From IMG/VR virus record IMGVR_UViG_3300027833_000181, positions 1-28,542 of that record: a stretch of 28,542 bases of DNA; one strand, 5' to 3'. The notes beneath the pieces were generated by a model, which saw only the letters and a list, made by a program, of their open reading frames with translations, had not been told where the DNA came from and did no database searches. How positions within the stretch are numbered: the stretch's first letter is position 1; each line of letters opens with the position of its first letter. Origin of the DNA: a virus. This document shows positions 1 to 5,131 of the stretch, piece after piece. Both the position numbers and the translations under genes were made by a program.

Positions 1-72
1 GAGTGTAAAAGCTCAAGCTCAACTAACGAAGTTTCGCTTTTTGTCGAAGCTATACTTGTACGGAACTCATAA
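1..72 (+). CDS. C-terminal end of an upstream phage gene (partial)
   Basis: Frame 1 is open from the first base to a TAA at 70-72 and would encode the last 23 residues of a protein ending in VEAILVRNS. The stop overlaps the next start as TAATG, the same coupling used by many genes here, which argues that the frame is real. Its position just before the lysis cassette suggests a late virion or tail-fibre-associated protein. Too little is present to name it. Confidence 0.5.
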   Translation, partial: ECKSSSSTNEVSLFVEAILVRNS

Positions 73-257
73 TGGCCACTGTTAAAGAAGCCCTAATTAG
101 ACTAGAAGGCCACGAAAAAGAATGCGCCGTCCGATACGCCAACATTGAAAGGCGACTAGACGAAGGCTCTCAGCGATTTAAGAAAAGCGAAATGATGCTT
201 TGGGGTATGTATCCTCTGATTATAGGTTTATTTCTGATTGAGAAGGGCTTGATATGA
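72..257 (+). CDS. Small membrane protein of the lysis cassette
   Basis: This 61-aa protein has a charged N-terminal half containing LEGHEKECAVRY and a predicted helix, then one hydrophobic segment at about residues 43-59 (MLWGMYPLIIGLFLIEKGL). I recall similar small proteins beside holins in phages of Gram-negative bacteria. The end overlaps the holin start by four bases (ATGA), so the two are probably translated together. A role as accessory holin, antiholin or other lysis helper is inferred from position and the single membrane segment; no catalytic motif is visible. Confidence 0.65.
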   Translation: MATVKEALIRLEGHEKECAVRYANIERRLDEGSQRFKKSEMMLWGMYPLIIGLFLIEKGLI

Positions 258-634
258 GCATCGTCACTTCACTAATCGGCCCAGTTACTGGGCTGCTAGA
301 CAAATTTATCGAGGACAAAGATCAAAAAGCCAAGCTCGCGCACGAAATCAGCACCTTGTCGGATAAACATGCACAGGAACTTGCACTGGCACAGGTTGCG
401 CTCAACACTGCCGAAGCCAAAGGAAACTGGTTCCAGTCCGGCTGGAGGCCAGCAACCGGATGGGTCTGTGTCCTTGCCCTTGGCGTGAATTATCTAGTAT
501 CTCCACTAGCCGCTGGTATAGGTATCGATATACCTCAAGCAGATGGTGCTACACTTATGCCTATACTTATGGGCATGTTGGGTTTAGGCGGTATGAGATC
601 ATTCGAGAAGACCAAACAAATTGAAGGTAAGTAA
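254..634 (+). CDS. Holin, three-TM gene-transfer-agent type
   Basis: The 126-aa protein resembles the 'holin of 3TMs' family (PF11351) found in gene transfer agents and siphoviruses. Its layout is a charged helical N-terminal half with many K, E and Q (about 15-55), a WFQSGWRPATGWV motif near residue 60, and hydrophobic segments at about 70-90 and 98-115. Holins form lesions in the inner membrane that release endolysin at the end of infection. It lies between the small membrane protein and the peptidase, the usual lysis order. Its start overlaps the previous stop, and its own stop precedes the endolysin ATG by one base. Confidence 0.8.
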   Translation: MSIVTSLIGPVTGLLDKFIEDKDQKAKLAHEISTLSDKHAQELALAQVALNTAEAKGNWFQSGWRPATGWVCVLALGVNYLVSPLAAGIGIDIPQADGATLMPILMGMLGLGGMRSFEKTKQIEGK

Positions 635-635
635 C

Positions 636-1028
636 ATGGCTAAGTCACCAAAGATCGAAGATAAAAACTACTTTAAGCCGAAAGAACTGGTTTGCAGGCA
701 TACCGGCAAAGAAGGTTTTGATGAAGACTTTCTAAAGACCCTGAATGCTATCCGCGAAGAGTGCGGCTTTAGCTTTGCACTATCCTCTGCTTACAGGTCA
801 CCAGAACACCCCATAGAAGCCCGTAAAGAGGTGCTAGGAGCGCATACCACCGGAAAGGCAGTAGATATACTAGCCAGCGGAGAAAAGGCGTTAGAAATCG
901 TTAGAGTGGCCCAGAAGCATGGTATACAGAGAATAGGTATACAGCAAAAGGGTTCGGGTCGGTTTATCCACCTAGACGGCTGTACCGAAGATGATGGATT
1001 TCCTTGCCCTGCTATCTGGTCATATTAA
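636..1028 (+). CDS. Endolysin, peptidase M15 family (D-Ala-D-Ala carboxypeptidase-like)
   Basis: The 130-aa protein carries the M15_3/VanY-like zinc peptidase pattern: SSAYRSPEHP at 50-59, H70 and D77 in HTTGKAVDI, and H112 in FIHLDG as the third metal ligand. Such phage enzymes cleave peptidoglycan cross-links after the holin opens the membrane. I chose the ATG at 636, preceded by GAAGG, over an in-frame TTG at 621 that lies inside the holin gene. No signal peptide is visible, consistent with holin-dependent export. A hairpin follows 17 bases after the stop. Confidence 0.88.
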   Translation: MAKSPKIEDKNYFKPKELVCRHTGKEGFDEDFLKTLNAIREECGFSFALSSAYRSPEHPIEARKEVLGAHTTGKAVDILASGEKALEIVRVAQKHGIQRIGIQQKGSGRFIHLDGCTEDDGFPCPAIWSY

Positions 1029-1044
1029 ATTTTACATAGAACAT

Positions 1045-1068
1045 AAAAAAGCCCCTCCGAGAAGGGGC
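1045..1068 (-). terminator. Rho-independent terminator of the leftward gene
   Basis: The stem GCCCCT (1051-1056) pairs with AGGGGC (1063-1068) around a 6-nt loop. Six A residues at 1045-1050 give a U-run on the minus strand, so it reads as a terminator for the gene at 1076-1324. On the plus strand no T-run follows, but the hairpin may still mark the 3' end of the lysis mRNA. Confidence 0.75.
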
Positions 1069-1075
1069 GGTTAGT

Positions 1076-1324
1076 TTATAGAGTGAAAATACCCAGCGAT
1101 TCTGTCTCACAAACTACAAAAAGGTCTGAGTTTAAGGCCGTTTTAGACAACGCCTCTATCGCATCTTCCCGCGACTTAAAGGGCTTATGACCGAAGCCCT
1201 CATTCCTTAATTGATCGTGCATTAGTCTCTTCTCAGTCATACTGTAAGGTTTTCCGTTAGGATTGATATGCCTATGCCTGATCGTGAAATACGTTTCCGA
1301 TTTTGTGTCATGGTTAAAAGCCAT
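1076..1324 (-). CDS. Hypothetical leftward protein with its own promoter
   Basis: This 82-aa protein is charged and soluble, with aromatic and histidine-rich stretches (YFTIRHRHINPNGK near 12-25). I do not recognise a family. It is very probably real: AAAGGA lies about 8 nt upstream of its ATG, a near-consensus sigma-70 promoter lies 60-90 bp upstream, and a minus-strand terminator follows its stop. It is the only leftward gene I can support in the window. That isolation between lysis and early genes is typical of a moron or of a regulator made early or in lysogeny. The function is unknown. Confidence 0.75.
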   Translation of the reverse strand: MAFNHDTKSETYFTIRHRHINPNGKPYSMTEKRLMHDQLRNEGFGHKPFKSREDAIEALSKTALNSDLFVVCETESLGIFTL

Positions 1325-1360
1325 TTTATTTTCCTTTGGTTAATTGATTTTTAAAGAACG

Positions 1361-1385
1361 TGCCATTCCGTGATGGCATAGCCAT
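1361..1385. repeat. Nested inverted repeats at the leftward promoter start site
   Basis: TGCCAT (1361-1366) pairs with ATGGCA (1373-1378), and the right arm ATGGC also pairs with GCCAT (1381-1385). The three half-sites overlap the -10 box and the expected start of the leftward transcript. They could be an operator for a repressor or a 5' UTR hairpin. Both readings are inference. Confidence 0.4.
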
Positions 1386-1412
1386 TATAACATAAGTAAA
1401 CATAAATGTAAA
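1384..1412 (-). promoter_or_regulatory. Sigma-70-like promoter for the leftward gene
   Basis: On the minus strand TTTACA (complement of 1407-1412) and TATAAT (complement of 1384-1389) are separated by exactly 17 bp. The -10 box is perfect and the -35 differs from TTGACA at one base. Transcription would start near 1377 and leave a leader of about 50 nt. Confidence 0.75.
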
Positions 1413-1476
1413 CCGAACTTAAAAAGATGGTTTTCCTAATCCAGCCATTTGGAGCTATTAATGGCCAGATGAATGG

Positions 1477-1485
1477 TGTTATACT
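1477..1485 (+). promoter_or_regulatory. Extended -10 promoter for a short leader or small RNA
   Basis: TG at 1477-1478 sits one base before TATACT (1480-1485), an extended -10 arrangement. There is no convincing -35 at 16-18 bp, which extended -10 promoters can tolerate. The start would fall near 1491, immediately before the structured segment. Confidence 0.45.
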
Positions 1486-1490
1486 TTTCA

Positions 1491-1567
1491 GGCGCAATAA
1501 TGCGTACACTTTTGAATAGTGAATTATGTATCCCCCTTTGGCCCTGCTTATTGCGGGGCTTTTTTTT
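1491..1567 (+). ncRNA. Candidate attenuator or small RNA with alternative folds
   Basis: A transcript from the extended -10 promoter would be about 75 nt and end in a strong terminator. Three pairings are visible. CGCA/TGCG (1493-1496 with 1501-1504, loop ATAA) makes a 5' hairpin. CGCAATAA (1493-1500) is the exact complement of TTATTGCG (1548-1555). The last segment contains the terminator loop and part of its 3' arm. The long-range pairing would therefore break both the 5' hairpin and the terminator, which is the logic of a transcription attenuator. No ORF or leader peptide with a ribosome site is evident. A stable small RNA is the alternative. Confidence 0.4.
1541..1567 (+). terminator. Strong rho-independent terminator upstream of the early operon
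   Basis: GCCCTGC (1541-1547) pairs with GCGGGGC (1553-1559), with one G-U pair and loop TTATT, followed by eight T residues (1560-1567). No gene ends just upstream on this strand, so it terminates either a short RNA starting near 1491 or late readthrough into the early region. Confidence 0.85.
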
Positions 1568-1587
1568 GCATATTAATTAACAAAAGA

Positions 1588-1649
1588 GTTTACTTTATGG
1601 TTTAGATGTGCGATTATAATCCCACATTCAATAAAACAAGGGTTACAAA
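1588..1649 (+). promoter_or_regulatory. Early promoter and leader, cassette copy 1
   Basis: TTTACT (1589-1594) lies 17 bp from GATTAT (1612-1617), and a perfect TATAAT sits at 1615-1620. A short A-rich leader with AACAAGGG follows before the ATG at 1650. From the G before the -35 to the end of the ATG the stretch is 65 bases, the same length as the homologous stretch at 8638-8702, and it shares GTTTAC, the A-rich leader and CAAAATG. It probably drives the early operon. Confidence 0.6.
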
Positions 1650-1868
1650 ATGACTATTACAACTATCGAAGCAACCATTAACGCGCAACTTGCTGACTTA
1701 AAAAGCGCACTGAATATAAACATATTGCGTGGCGACGACGACCGCATCAAAGGTTGCGAGTTTGCAATTATCGAACTGAACATTCTTTTAGAAACTTTTG
1801 AAAAGCAAGCAAAACAAAAAGAAGAGGACGACAACACATTAAAAAACGAAGCCTTTTTGTCTGCATAA
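1650..1868 (+). CDS. Small helical hypothetical early protein
   Basis: The 72-aa protein is acidic and mostly predicted helix: TTIEATINAQLADLKSALN near the start, then a K/E/Q-rich stretch (about 50-65) that could form a coiled coil. No family is recognised. It is the first gene behind the early promoter, with GGG about 10 nt before the ATG, and a UUCG-loop hairpin follows the stop. First-position early genes in phages often encode host-takeover or regulatory proteins, which is only a positional inference. An overlapping minus-strand frame at 1643-1891 is rejected as a shadow. Confidence 0.7.
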   Translation: MTITTIEATINAQLADLKSALNINILRGDDDRIKGCEFAIIELNILLETFEKQAKQKEEDDNTLKNEAFLSA

Positions 1869-1875
1869 ATTAACC

Positions 1876-1893
1876 GCCCCTTCGGGGGCATTT
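1876..1893 (+). terminator. UUCG-loop hairpin, probably a leaky terminator
   Basis: GCCCC (1876-1880), loop TTCG, GGGGC (1885-1889), then ATTT. The stem is strong but the T-run is short, and no new promoter is seen before the next gene at 1909. Partial readthrough into the recombination genes is therefore likely. The format CCGCCCC-UNCG-GGGGC-ATTT recurs at 8591-8613. Confidence 0.6.
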
Positions 1894-1908
1894 GCTGTAG
1901 GAGGCAAT

Positions 1909-2055
1909 ATGGGAATCAACGATTTAAACGATCTGGAGCGCGGTGAGTACGACTGCGTTCTAGGTTACCAAGCCCTAGCAGGGCAATCAGATGCTTACTA
2001 TTTTGGTTATGGTGAGCAGTATGCAAAAGAACAGACCGTAGGAGGTCAACAATGA
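1909..2055 (+). CDS. Small hypothetical protein upstream of ERF
   Basis: This 48-aa frame begins MGINDLNDLERGEYDCVLGY and ends in VGGQQ. Support comes from a near-ideal ribosome site (TAGGAGG, 1898-1904) five bases before the ATG and from a four-base overlap (ATGA) of its stop with the ERF start. It is acidic and rich in Y, G and Q, and contains a YYFGYGEQYAKEQ segment. I do not recognise it. Position suggests an early gene co-expressed with recombination functions. Confidence 0.7.
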   Translation: MGINDLNDLERGEYDCVLGYQALAGQSDAYYFGYGEQYAKEQTVGGQQ

Positions 2056-2615
2056 AATCAAGCGAATCAATCAATGAGTTAGCCAGCGCACTATGTAACG
2101 CTCAGGGTCAAATGGGAGGTGCTGTTAAAGACAGTGCCAACCCTTTCTTCAAATCTAGCTATGCCGATCTAACGGCGGTTATTAAGGCAATCAAGCAACC
2201 GTTTTCTGATAACGGATTAAGCTATACCCAGTTCCCAGTTAGTAATGAAAATGGCGTTGGAGTATCTACCCGCCTCATGCACATATCTGGCCAGTGGTTA
2301 GAAATGGAATACACCCTGCCTACGGTCAAGAAAGACCCGCAGGCATCAGGTTCAGCAATAACGTACGCAAGACGGTACGCTTTACAGTCTATCGCAGGCA
2401 TACCCACAGCAGATGATGATGCAGAATCTGCAATGCTGCGTGGTGATGACAAGAAGAAAATCACTGAAGATGAGGTAATTACTATCAAGAAACTTCTTGA
2501 TGAGACCGCAAGCGATGAAGCCAAGTTTTGCAAGTGGCTAAAGGTTAAGTCTATTGATCAGGTTCTAGCTGTACATTATGACCGCGCTGTTGCCGCGCTA
2601 GAAGCTAAGAAGTGA
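2052..2615 (+). CDS. erf: ERF-family single-strand annealing recombinase
   Basis: The 187-aa protein matches the ERF superfamily (PF04404). Diagnostic segments are NPFFKSSYADL (about 30-40), a GQWLEMEYTLP strand (about 80-90) and GSAITYARRYAL (about 99-110), followed by an acidic ADDDAESAM linker and a helical C-terminus. ERF proteins form rings on single-stranded DNA and anneal complementary strands during phage recombination and circularisation. The next gene is a YqaJ-type exonuclease whose GTG start overlaps this stop (GTGA), the usual annealase plus exonuclease pair. Length is near normal for the family. Confidence 0.93.
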   Translation: MKSSESINELASALCNAQGQMGGAVKDSANPFFKSSYADLTAVIKAIKQPFSDNGLSYTQFPVSNENGVGVSTRLMHISGQWLEMEYTLPTVKKDPQASGSAITYARRYALQSIAGIPTADDDAESAMLRGDDKKKITEDEVITIKKLLDETASDEAKFCKWLKVKSIDQVLAVHYDRAVAALEAKK

Positions 2616-3211
2616 TTATCTTAGACCATGAGCAGGGTTCACCAGAGTGGCTTGCTGCAAGACTGGGCAAGCCCTCTGCAAGCATGTTTTCCAAGCTGAT
2701 TACGCTTGCTGGGAAGCCATCTAGTTCTGCTGATGGGTATGTCAATGAGTTAATAGCAGAACGCCTTACAGGGCAATCTGAGCCGTTTCACGTTACTGAG
2801 TGGATGCAGCGCGGCACTGAACTAGAGCCAGAGGCTAGAGAGGCGTATGAGTTCATATCTAGCAATGATGTTATTGAAACTGGCTTTATTCTACATACTA
2901 GCTATGAGTTTGGCTGTTCGCCTGATGGGTTGATATTGGATCAGGGTGGTCTAGAGATTAAATGCCCTGCGCCTAAGACTATGGTCAGCTATCTACGCGA
3001 TCCGCAGGTCGGTGTTAAGAAATACTGGCAGCAGATTCAGGGCTGTATGTGGATTACCAAACGTGATTGGTGGGACTTCTTTGCCTACCACCCAGAAATG
3101 CCGCATGTATTAGTGCGGGTTGAACGCGATGACGAATATATCGCAAAACTAGCCATTGAAGTCCAAGGGGCTGTGGCTGAAATACTAAACCAAGTGGAGA
3201 AGTTAAAATGA
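2612..3211 (+). CDS. YqaJ-like (lambda exonuclease family) recombination nuclease
   Basis: The 199-aa protein has the YqaJ viral recombinase fold signature (PF09588): QGSPEWLAARLGKPSAS near the N-terminus, CSPDGLI (about 101-107) and LEIKCPAP (about 113-120), which together give the D...ExK metal site of this nuclease family, then QIQGCMWIT (about 141-149). It would resect double-stranded ends 5' to 3' and supply single strands to ERF. The start is GTG at 2612, overlapping the ERF stop, and its own stop overlaps the next ATG. I see no truncation or missing active-site residue. Confidence 0.92.
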   Translation: MIILDHEQGSPEWLAARLGKPSASMFSKLITLAGKPSSSADGYVNELIAERLTGQSEPFHVTEWMQRGTELEPEAREAYEFISSNDVIETGFILHTSYEFGCSPDGLILDQGGLEIKCPAPKTMVSYLRDPQVGVKKYWQQIQGCMWITKRDWWDFFAYHPEMPHVLVRVERDDEYIAKLAIEVQGAVAEILNQVEKLK

Positions 3212-3510
3212 AAGTAGGATTATCTGTAAGAATCGATGTTACCAAGATCGACAAAAGCCGTCTTTATAAGGGCGCAAAGGGTACTTATCTTGACCTAACA
3301 ACCTTTGTCGATACGGAGCAGCAGGATCAGTATGAAAACAACGGATTTATCAGCCAGTCAACCACCAAAGAAGAACGCGAGGCTAATGTGCAGACCCCGA
3401 TACTGGGGAATGTAAAGGTATTTTATACCGATGGCAGTACGCCCAGCAGTGCGCCTGTACAGCAAGGTGGTATGAGTCTTGAAGAGTTAGATGATGATGT
3501 GCCGTTCTAA
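3208..3510 (+). CDS. Single-stranded DNA-binding protein-like
   Basis: The 100-aa protein starts with a beta-rich segment (MKVGLSVRIDVTKIDKSRLYKGAK) and ends in the acidic tail ELDDDVPF. That tail closely resembles the DDDIPF tip by which bacterial SSB proteins recruit replication and repair partners. Its place right after the annealase and exonuclease supports SSB function. It is shorter than bacterial SSB, as some phage versions are. The ATG overlaps the exonuclease stop (ATGA), and a GC-rich hairpin follows its own stop. Confidence 0.75.
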   Translation: MKVGLSVRIDVTKIDKSRLYKGAKGTYLDLTTFVDTEQQDQYENNGFISQSTTKEEREANVQTPILGNVKVFYTDGSTPSSAPVQQGGMSLEELDDDVPF

Positions 3511-3513
3511 CCT

Positions 3514-3537
3514 AAAAAAGCCCCTCTTTCGAGGGGC
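3514..3537. terminator. GC-rich hairpin at the end of the recombination operon
   Basis: GCCCCTC (3520-3526), loop TTTC, GAGGGGC (3531-3537) form a perfect 7-bp stem. Six A residues (3514-3519) precede it, so the strong U-run lies on the minus strand; on the plus strand AAACC follows. It may protect or weakly terminate the rightward mRNA. It would be an efficient stop for any leftward transcript coming from the 3600-4150 region. Confidence 0.6.
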
Positions 3538-3600
3538 AAACCATAGGAGGTTGCTGATCGGGGGAACCAGCCTAATTAATATATCACAGGAATTTTGACG

Positions 3601-3810
3601 ATGGAATTAATCGATGCAGGCAAATGCCTTAAAGCAGCACAAAAGGAACAAGGTATTACAAGCCGTGAATTGGCTAAACGCAGTGGGACATCACCGCAGC
3701 AAATGTTAAGGTGGCGCTCCAATAAAAACATCAAGCTACATACCATCCAGCTTTTAACCTTCCATTTAGGTATAAGCATCGATGCTTTTATAGCTTTTGG
3801 TAATAAGTAG
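3601..3810 (+). CDS. XRE-family (Cro/CI-like) DNA-binding regulator
   Basis: The 69-aa protein is little more than one helix-turn-helix domain: ITSRELAKRSGTSPQQMLRW (about 19-38) fits helix 2-turn-helix 3 of the XRE fold, followed by LHTIQLLTFHLGISIDAFI, where the last helices normally pack. Its size matches Cro-like repressors that bind as dimers. The ATG at 3601 is preferred, with AGGA ten bases upstream, over an in-frame TTG at 3595. The long non-coding stretch after it may contain its operators. No integrase or large CI-type repressor is visible, so a role in a lysogeny switch is unproven. Confidence 0.8.
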   Translation: MELIDAGKCLKAAQKEQGITSRELAKRSGTSPQQMLRWRSNKNIKLHTIQLLTFHLGISIDAFIAFGNK

Positions 3811-3825
3811 ACAAATAAGTATATT

Positions 3826-3853
3826 TTTACATTTAGATAGATTAAAGTACAAA
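3826..3853 (+). promoter_or_regulatory. Promoter candidate for the structured RNA
   Basis: TTTACA (3826-3831), 16 bp, TACAAA (3848-3853). The -35 matches the other strong promoters of this phage, and the -10 matches consensus at four of six bases. The predicted start (about 3859-3860) coincides with the first base pairs of the downstream structured segment. Confidence 0.45.
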
Positions 3854-3857
3854 AAGT

Positions 3858-4016
3858 GATCGGGCTAGAGGCTGACGGACTCCTTAAATAAAACGTCAGA
3901 GCGTGGTTGACCCTCCAGTACATAGCCCCTGCGATAACTCGGTAGTTATCAAAGGATAGGTTGGATATCCGATACGGTCACAAGTATTACCGCAGAGTTG
4001 CTTTAGCCCTCTGATC
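3858..4016 (+). ncRNA. Candidate structured non-coding RNA of about 160 nt
   Basis: No credible ORF spans this stretch, yet base pairing is dense. GATC (3858-3861) and GGGCTA (3862-3867) pair with GATC (4013-4016) and TAGCCC (4004-4009), closing both ends. A local alternative pairs GGGCTA with a second TAGCCC at 3923-3928 and GAGG (3868-3871) with CCTC (3912-3915), enclosing CTGACG/CGTCAG (3872-3877 with 3894-3899). Further hairpins are GATAACT-CGGT-AGTTATC (3933-3950), GGATA/TATCC (3954-3958 with 3966-3970) and CGGT/ACCG (3975-3978 with 3989-3992). The CTGACG hairpin loop carries CTCCTTA, complementary to a ribosome-binding site. No known RNA family is recognised. The opposite strand would fold similarly, so strand is inferred from the promoter. 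Confidence 0.5.
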
Positions 4017-4021
4017 GTAAA

Positions 4022-4039
4022 TTTACTATTCGTAGTAAA
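4022..4039. repeat. UUCG tetraloop hairpin after the structured RNA
   Basis: TTTACTA, loop TTCG, TAGTAAA is a perfect 7-bp hairpin six bases after the closing stem of the candidate RNA. It is AT-rich and lacks a T-run, so it is a poor terminator by itself. It may be a processing or stability element, or an operator with TTTACTA half-sites. Confidence 0.4.
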
Positions 4040-4065
4040 AGGGTTAAATCATCTTTAATAAAGTG

Positions 4066-4136
4066 TTTCTAAAAGTAACAAAAGAAAATTATAAGAAACA
4101 TATTTACTAACTTTATCGGGCGAGGCTTGCCGAGCC
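4066..4136 (+). promoter_or_regulatory. Weak promoter and leader hairpin before 4150
   Basis: TTTCTA (4066-4071), 18 bp, TATAAG (4090-4095) is a possible promoter in an AT-rich stretch. The leader has a GGCT/AGCC hairpin (4124-4127 with 4133-4136) just ahead of the ATAGGAGA ribosome site. Otherwise I see nothing in 4040-4149. Confidence 0.25.
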
Positions 4137-4149
4137 ATAGGAGAACAAA

Positions 4150-4431
4150 ATGGGAATTACAATTAATGGAATTGAGAATGAAAAAGATGCTAAATTCAAT
4201 ATAACAGAGCAAGACATCCGAAACACTGTTGTCAAAATGCCTAAGAGGATATATTCAGCAAGAGCCAGTTTAGAAACTTGGTATGGATCGGTCGAGATTA
4301 CTGGTTGGACTTTGCACAATATTTTTCAGCAGTGTTTAGTGCAGAACAAAGAATTTAGGAAACTTGTTAAGTTGTTTATTGATGAGCTAGATGATGGCAA
4401 AGAGTATTTGTACACTTGTAAAAAGTATTAA
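4150..4431 (+). CDS. Hypothetical early protein
   Basis: The 93-aa protein is soluble and lysine/glutamate-rich, with a central aromatic segment (ARASLETWYGSVEITGWTLHNIF) and a helical C-terminal half ending in YLYTCKKY. I recognise no family or catalytic motif. AGGAGA seven bases before the ATG and clean spacing to the next gene support it. It heads the replication block and may follow a separate promoter after the structured region. Function unknown. Confidence 0.7.
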   Translation: MGITINGIENEKDAKFNITEQDIRNTVVKMPKRIYSARASLETWYGSVEITGWTLHNIFQQCLVQNKEFRKLVKLFIDELDDGKEYLYTCKKY

Positions 4432-4455
4432 TTAATTAGACTGTAGGAGGTCACA

Positions 4456-4761
4456 ATGAACGGTAAATGGTCACAAGAAAACTTTAATTTGCATCACGAA
4501 AAAAACCCTGAGATATACGAAATGTTTGTTAGGTTCGCATTACAGGTTGCAAGCCGCAGGTCGTATTATTCAGCAAAAAATATATTTCATCGAATCCGGT
4601 GGGAAACCATGATCGAAGAAAATGATAGCCAGTTTAAAATTGATGATGGCTGGATTAGCCACTATGCAAGGAAATTTGCTGGCGAGTATCCTGATCACCG
4701 TGATCTCTTCAGATTCCGCTGTCGCGCAAAAAGCTATCATGGGGTGAACAATGCTGCTTAA
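4456..4761 (+). CDS. Conserved phage protein of the replication region
   Basis: The 101-aa protein follows a pattern I know from many phages: a helical start (FNLHHEKNPEIYEMFVRFALQVASR), then YSAKNIFHRIRWET, a residue-binding-like FKIDDGWISHYARKF, and PDHRDLFRFRCRAKS at the end. Members are annotated as hypothetical and usually sit beside replication or DnaT-like genes, as here. The ribosome site TAGGAGG lies five bases before the ATG, and the leader nearly duplicates that of erf. Its end overlaps the next gene by 11 bases. No enzymatic motif is visible; a DNA-binding accessory role would be a guess. Confidence 0.75.
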   Translation: MNGKWSQENFNLHHEKNPEIYEMFVRFALQVASRRSYYSAKNIFHRIRWETMIEENDSQFKIDDGWISHYARKFAGEYPDHRDLFRFRCRAKSYHGVNNAA

Positions 4762-5131
4762 TACTAAAGAAGATTGGCAACCAGAACAGGCCGATATCAT
4801 CCAATGGGGTAGGGCTTATCCAGCCGTAAACGTAGACCAAGAACTAATGGCTATGGAATCATGGCTAGATGCTAACCCTACTAAGCGAAAGACCAAGGCA
4901 GGGATAAAACGCTTTGTTAATAGCTGGCTATCTAGAGCGCAGAATCAAGGCGGTAGCTCACCGATTGCTAAGAGCTATAAGAAGGCAGATAGCCTAAGAG
5001 CTAGAACGCTAGATGAAAGCCTTACTGATATTAGTTGGCTACCTATAGAGCAGCAGCAAGAAATGAAGCAGTATTATCTTGCTCAACGTGGGTTTTATTA
5101 CGATGGGGAGCTTAGACATGGGAGCAATTAA
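4751..5131 (+). CDS. DnaT-like / replication organiser C-terminal-domain protein
   Basis: The 126-aa protein contains a central segment AMESWLDANPTKRKTKAGIK followed by RFVNSWLSRAQNQGG (about 33-68). It resembles the C-terminal domain of phage replication organisers and DnaT-like primosomal proteins, which bind DNA or help load helicase. Here it stands as a separate small protein without the usual N-terminal winged-helix DNA-binding part. The C-terminal third is variable. It overlaps the genes on both sides. I see no helicase gene in the window, so the phage probably recruits the host helicase. This is family-level inference. Confidence 0.6.
   Translation: MLLNTKEDWQPEQADIIQWGRAYPAVNVDQELMAMESWLDANPTKRKTKAGIKRFVNSWLSRAQNQGGSSPIAKSYKKADSLRARTLDESLTDISWLPIEQQQEMKQYYLAQRGFYYDGELRHGSN

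Noticed and set aside
1643-1891. 82-aa minus-strand frame over the first early gene
   Set aside because: It overlaps the plus-strand gene entirely, has no ribosome site and would run through the UUCG terminator hairpin.
3544-3550. Orphan TAGGAGG ribosome-site-like sequence
   Set aside because: The only start nearby gives a 15-codon frame with wrong spacing; it may be a relic of a lost gene but cannot be supported.
3576-3923. 115-aa minus-strand frame
   Set aside because: It is opposite the XRE gene and the structured region, has no ribosome site, and its composition is not protein-like.
3931-3993. tRNA-like segment (GATAACTCGGTAGTTATC and GGTTGGATATCC)
   Set aside because: It resembles D-arm and T-arm pieces, but no 7-bp acceptor stem, anticodon arm or correct spacing can be made.
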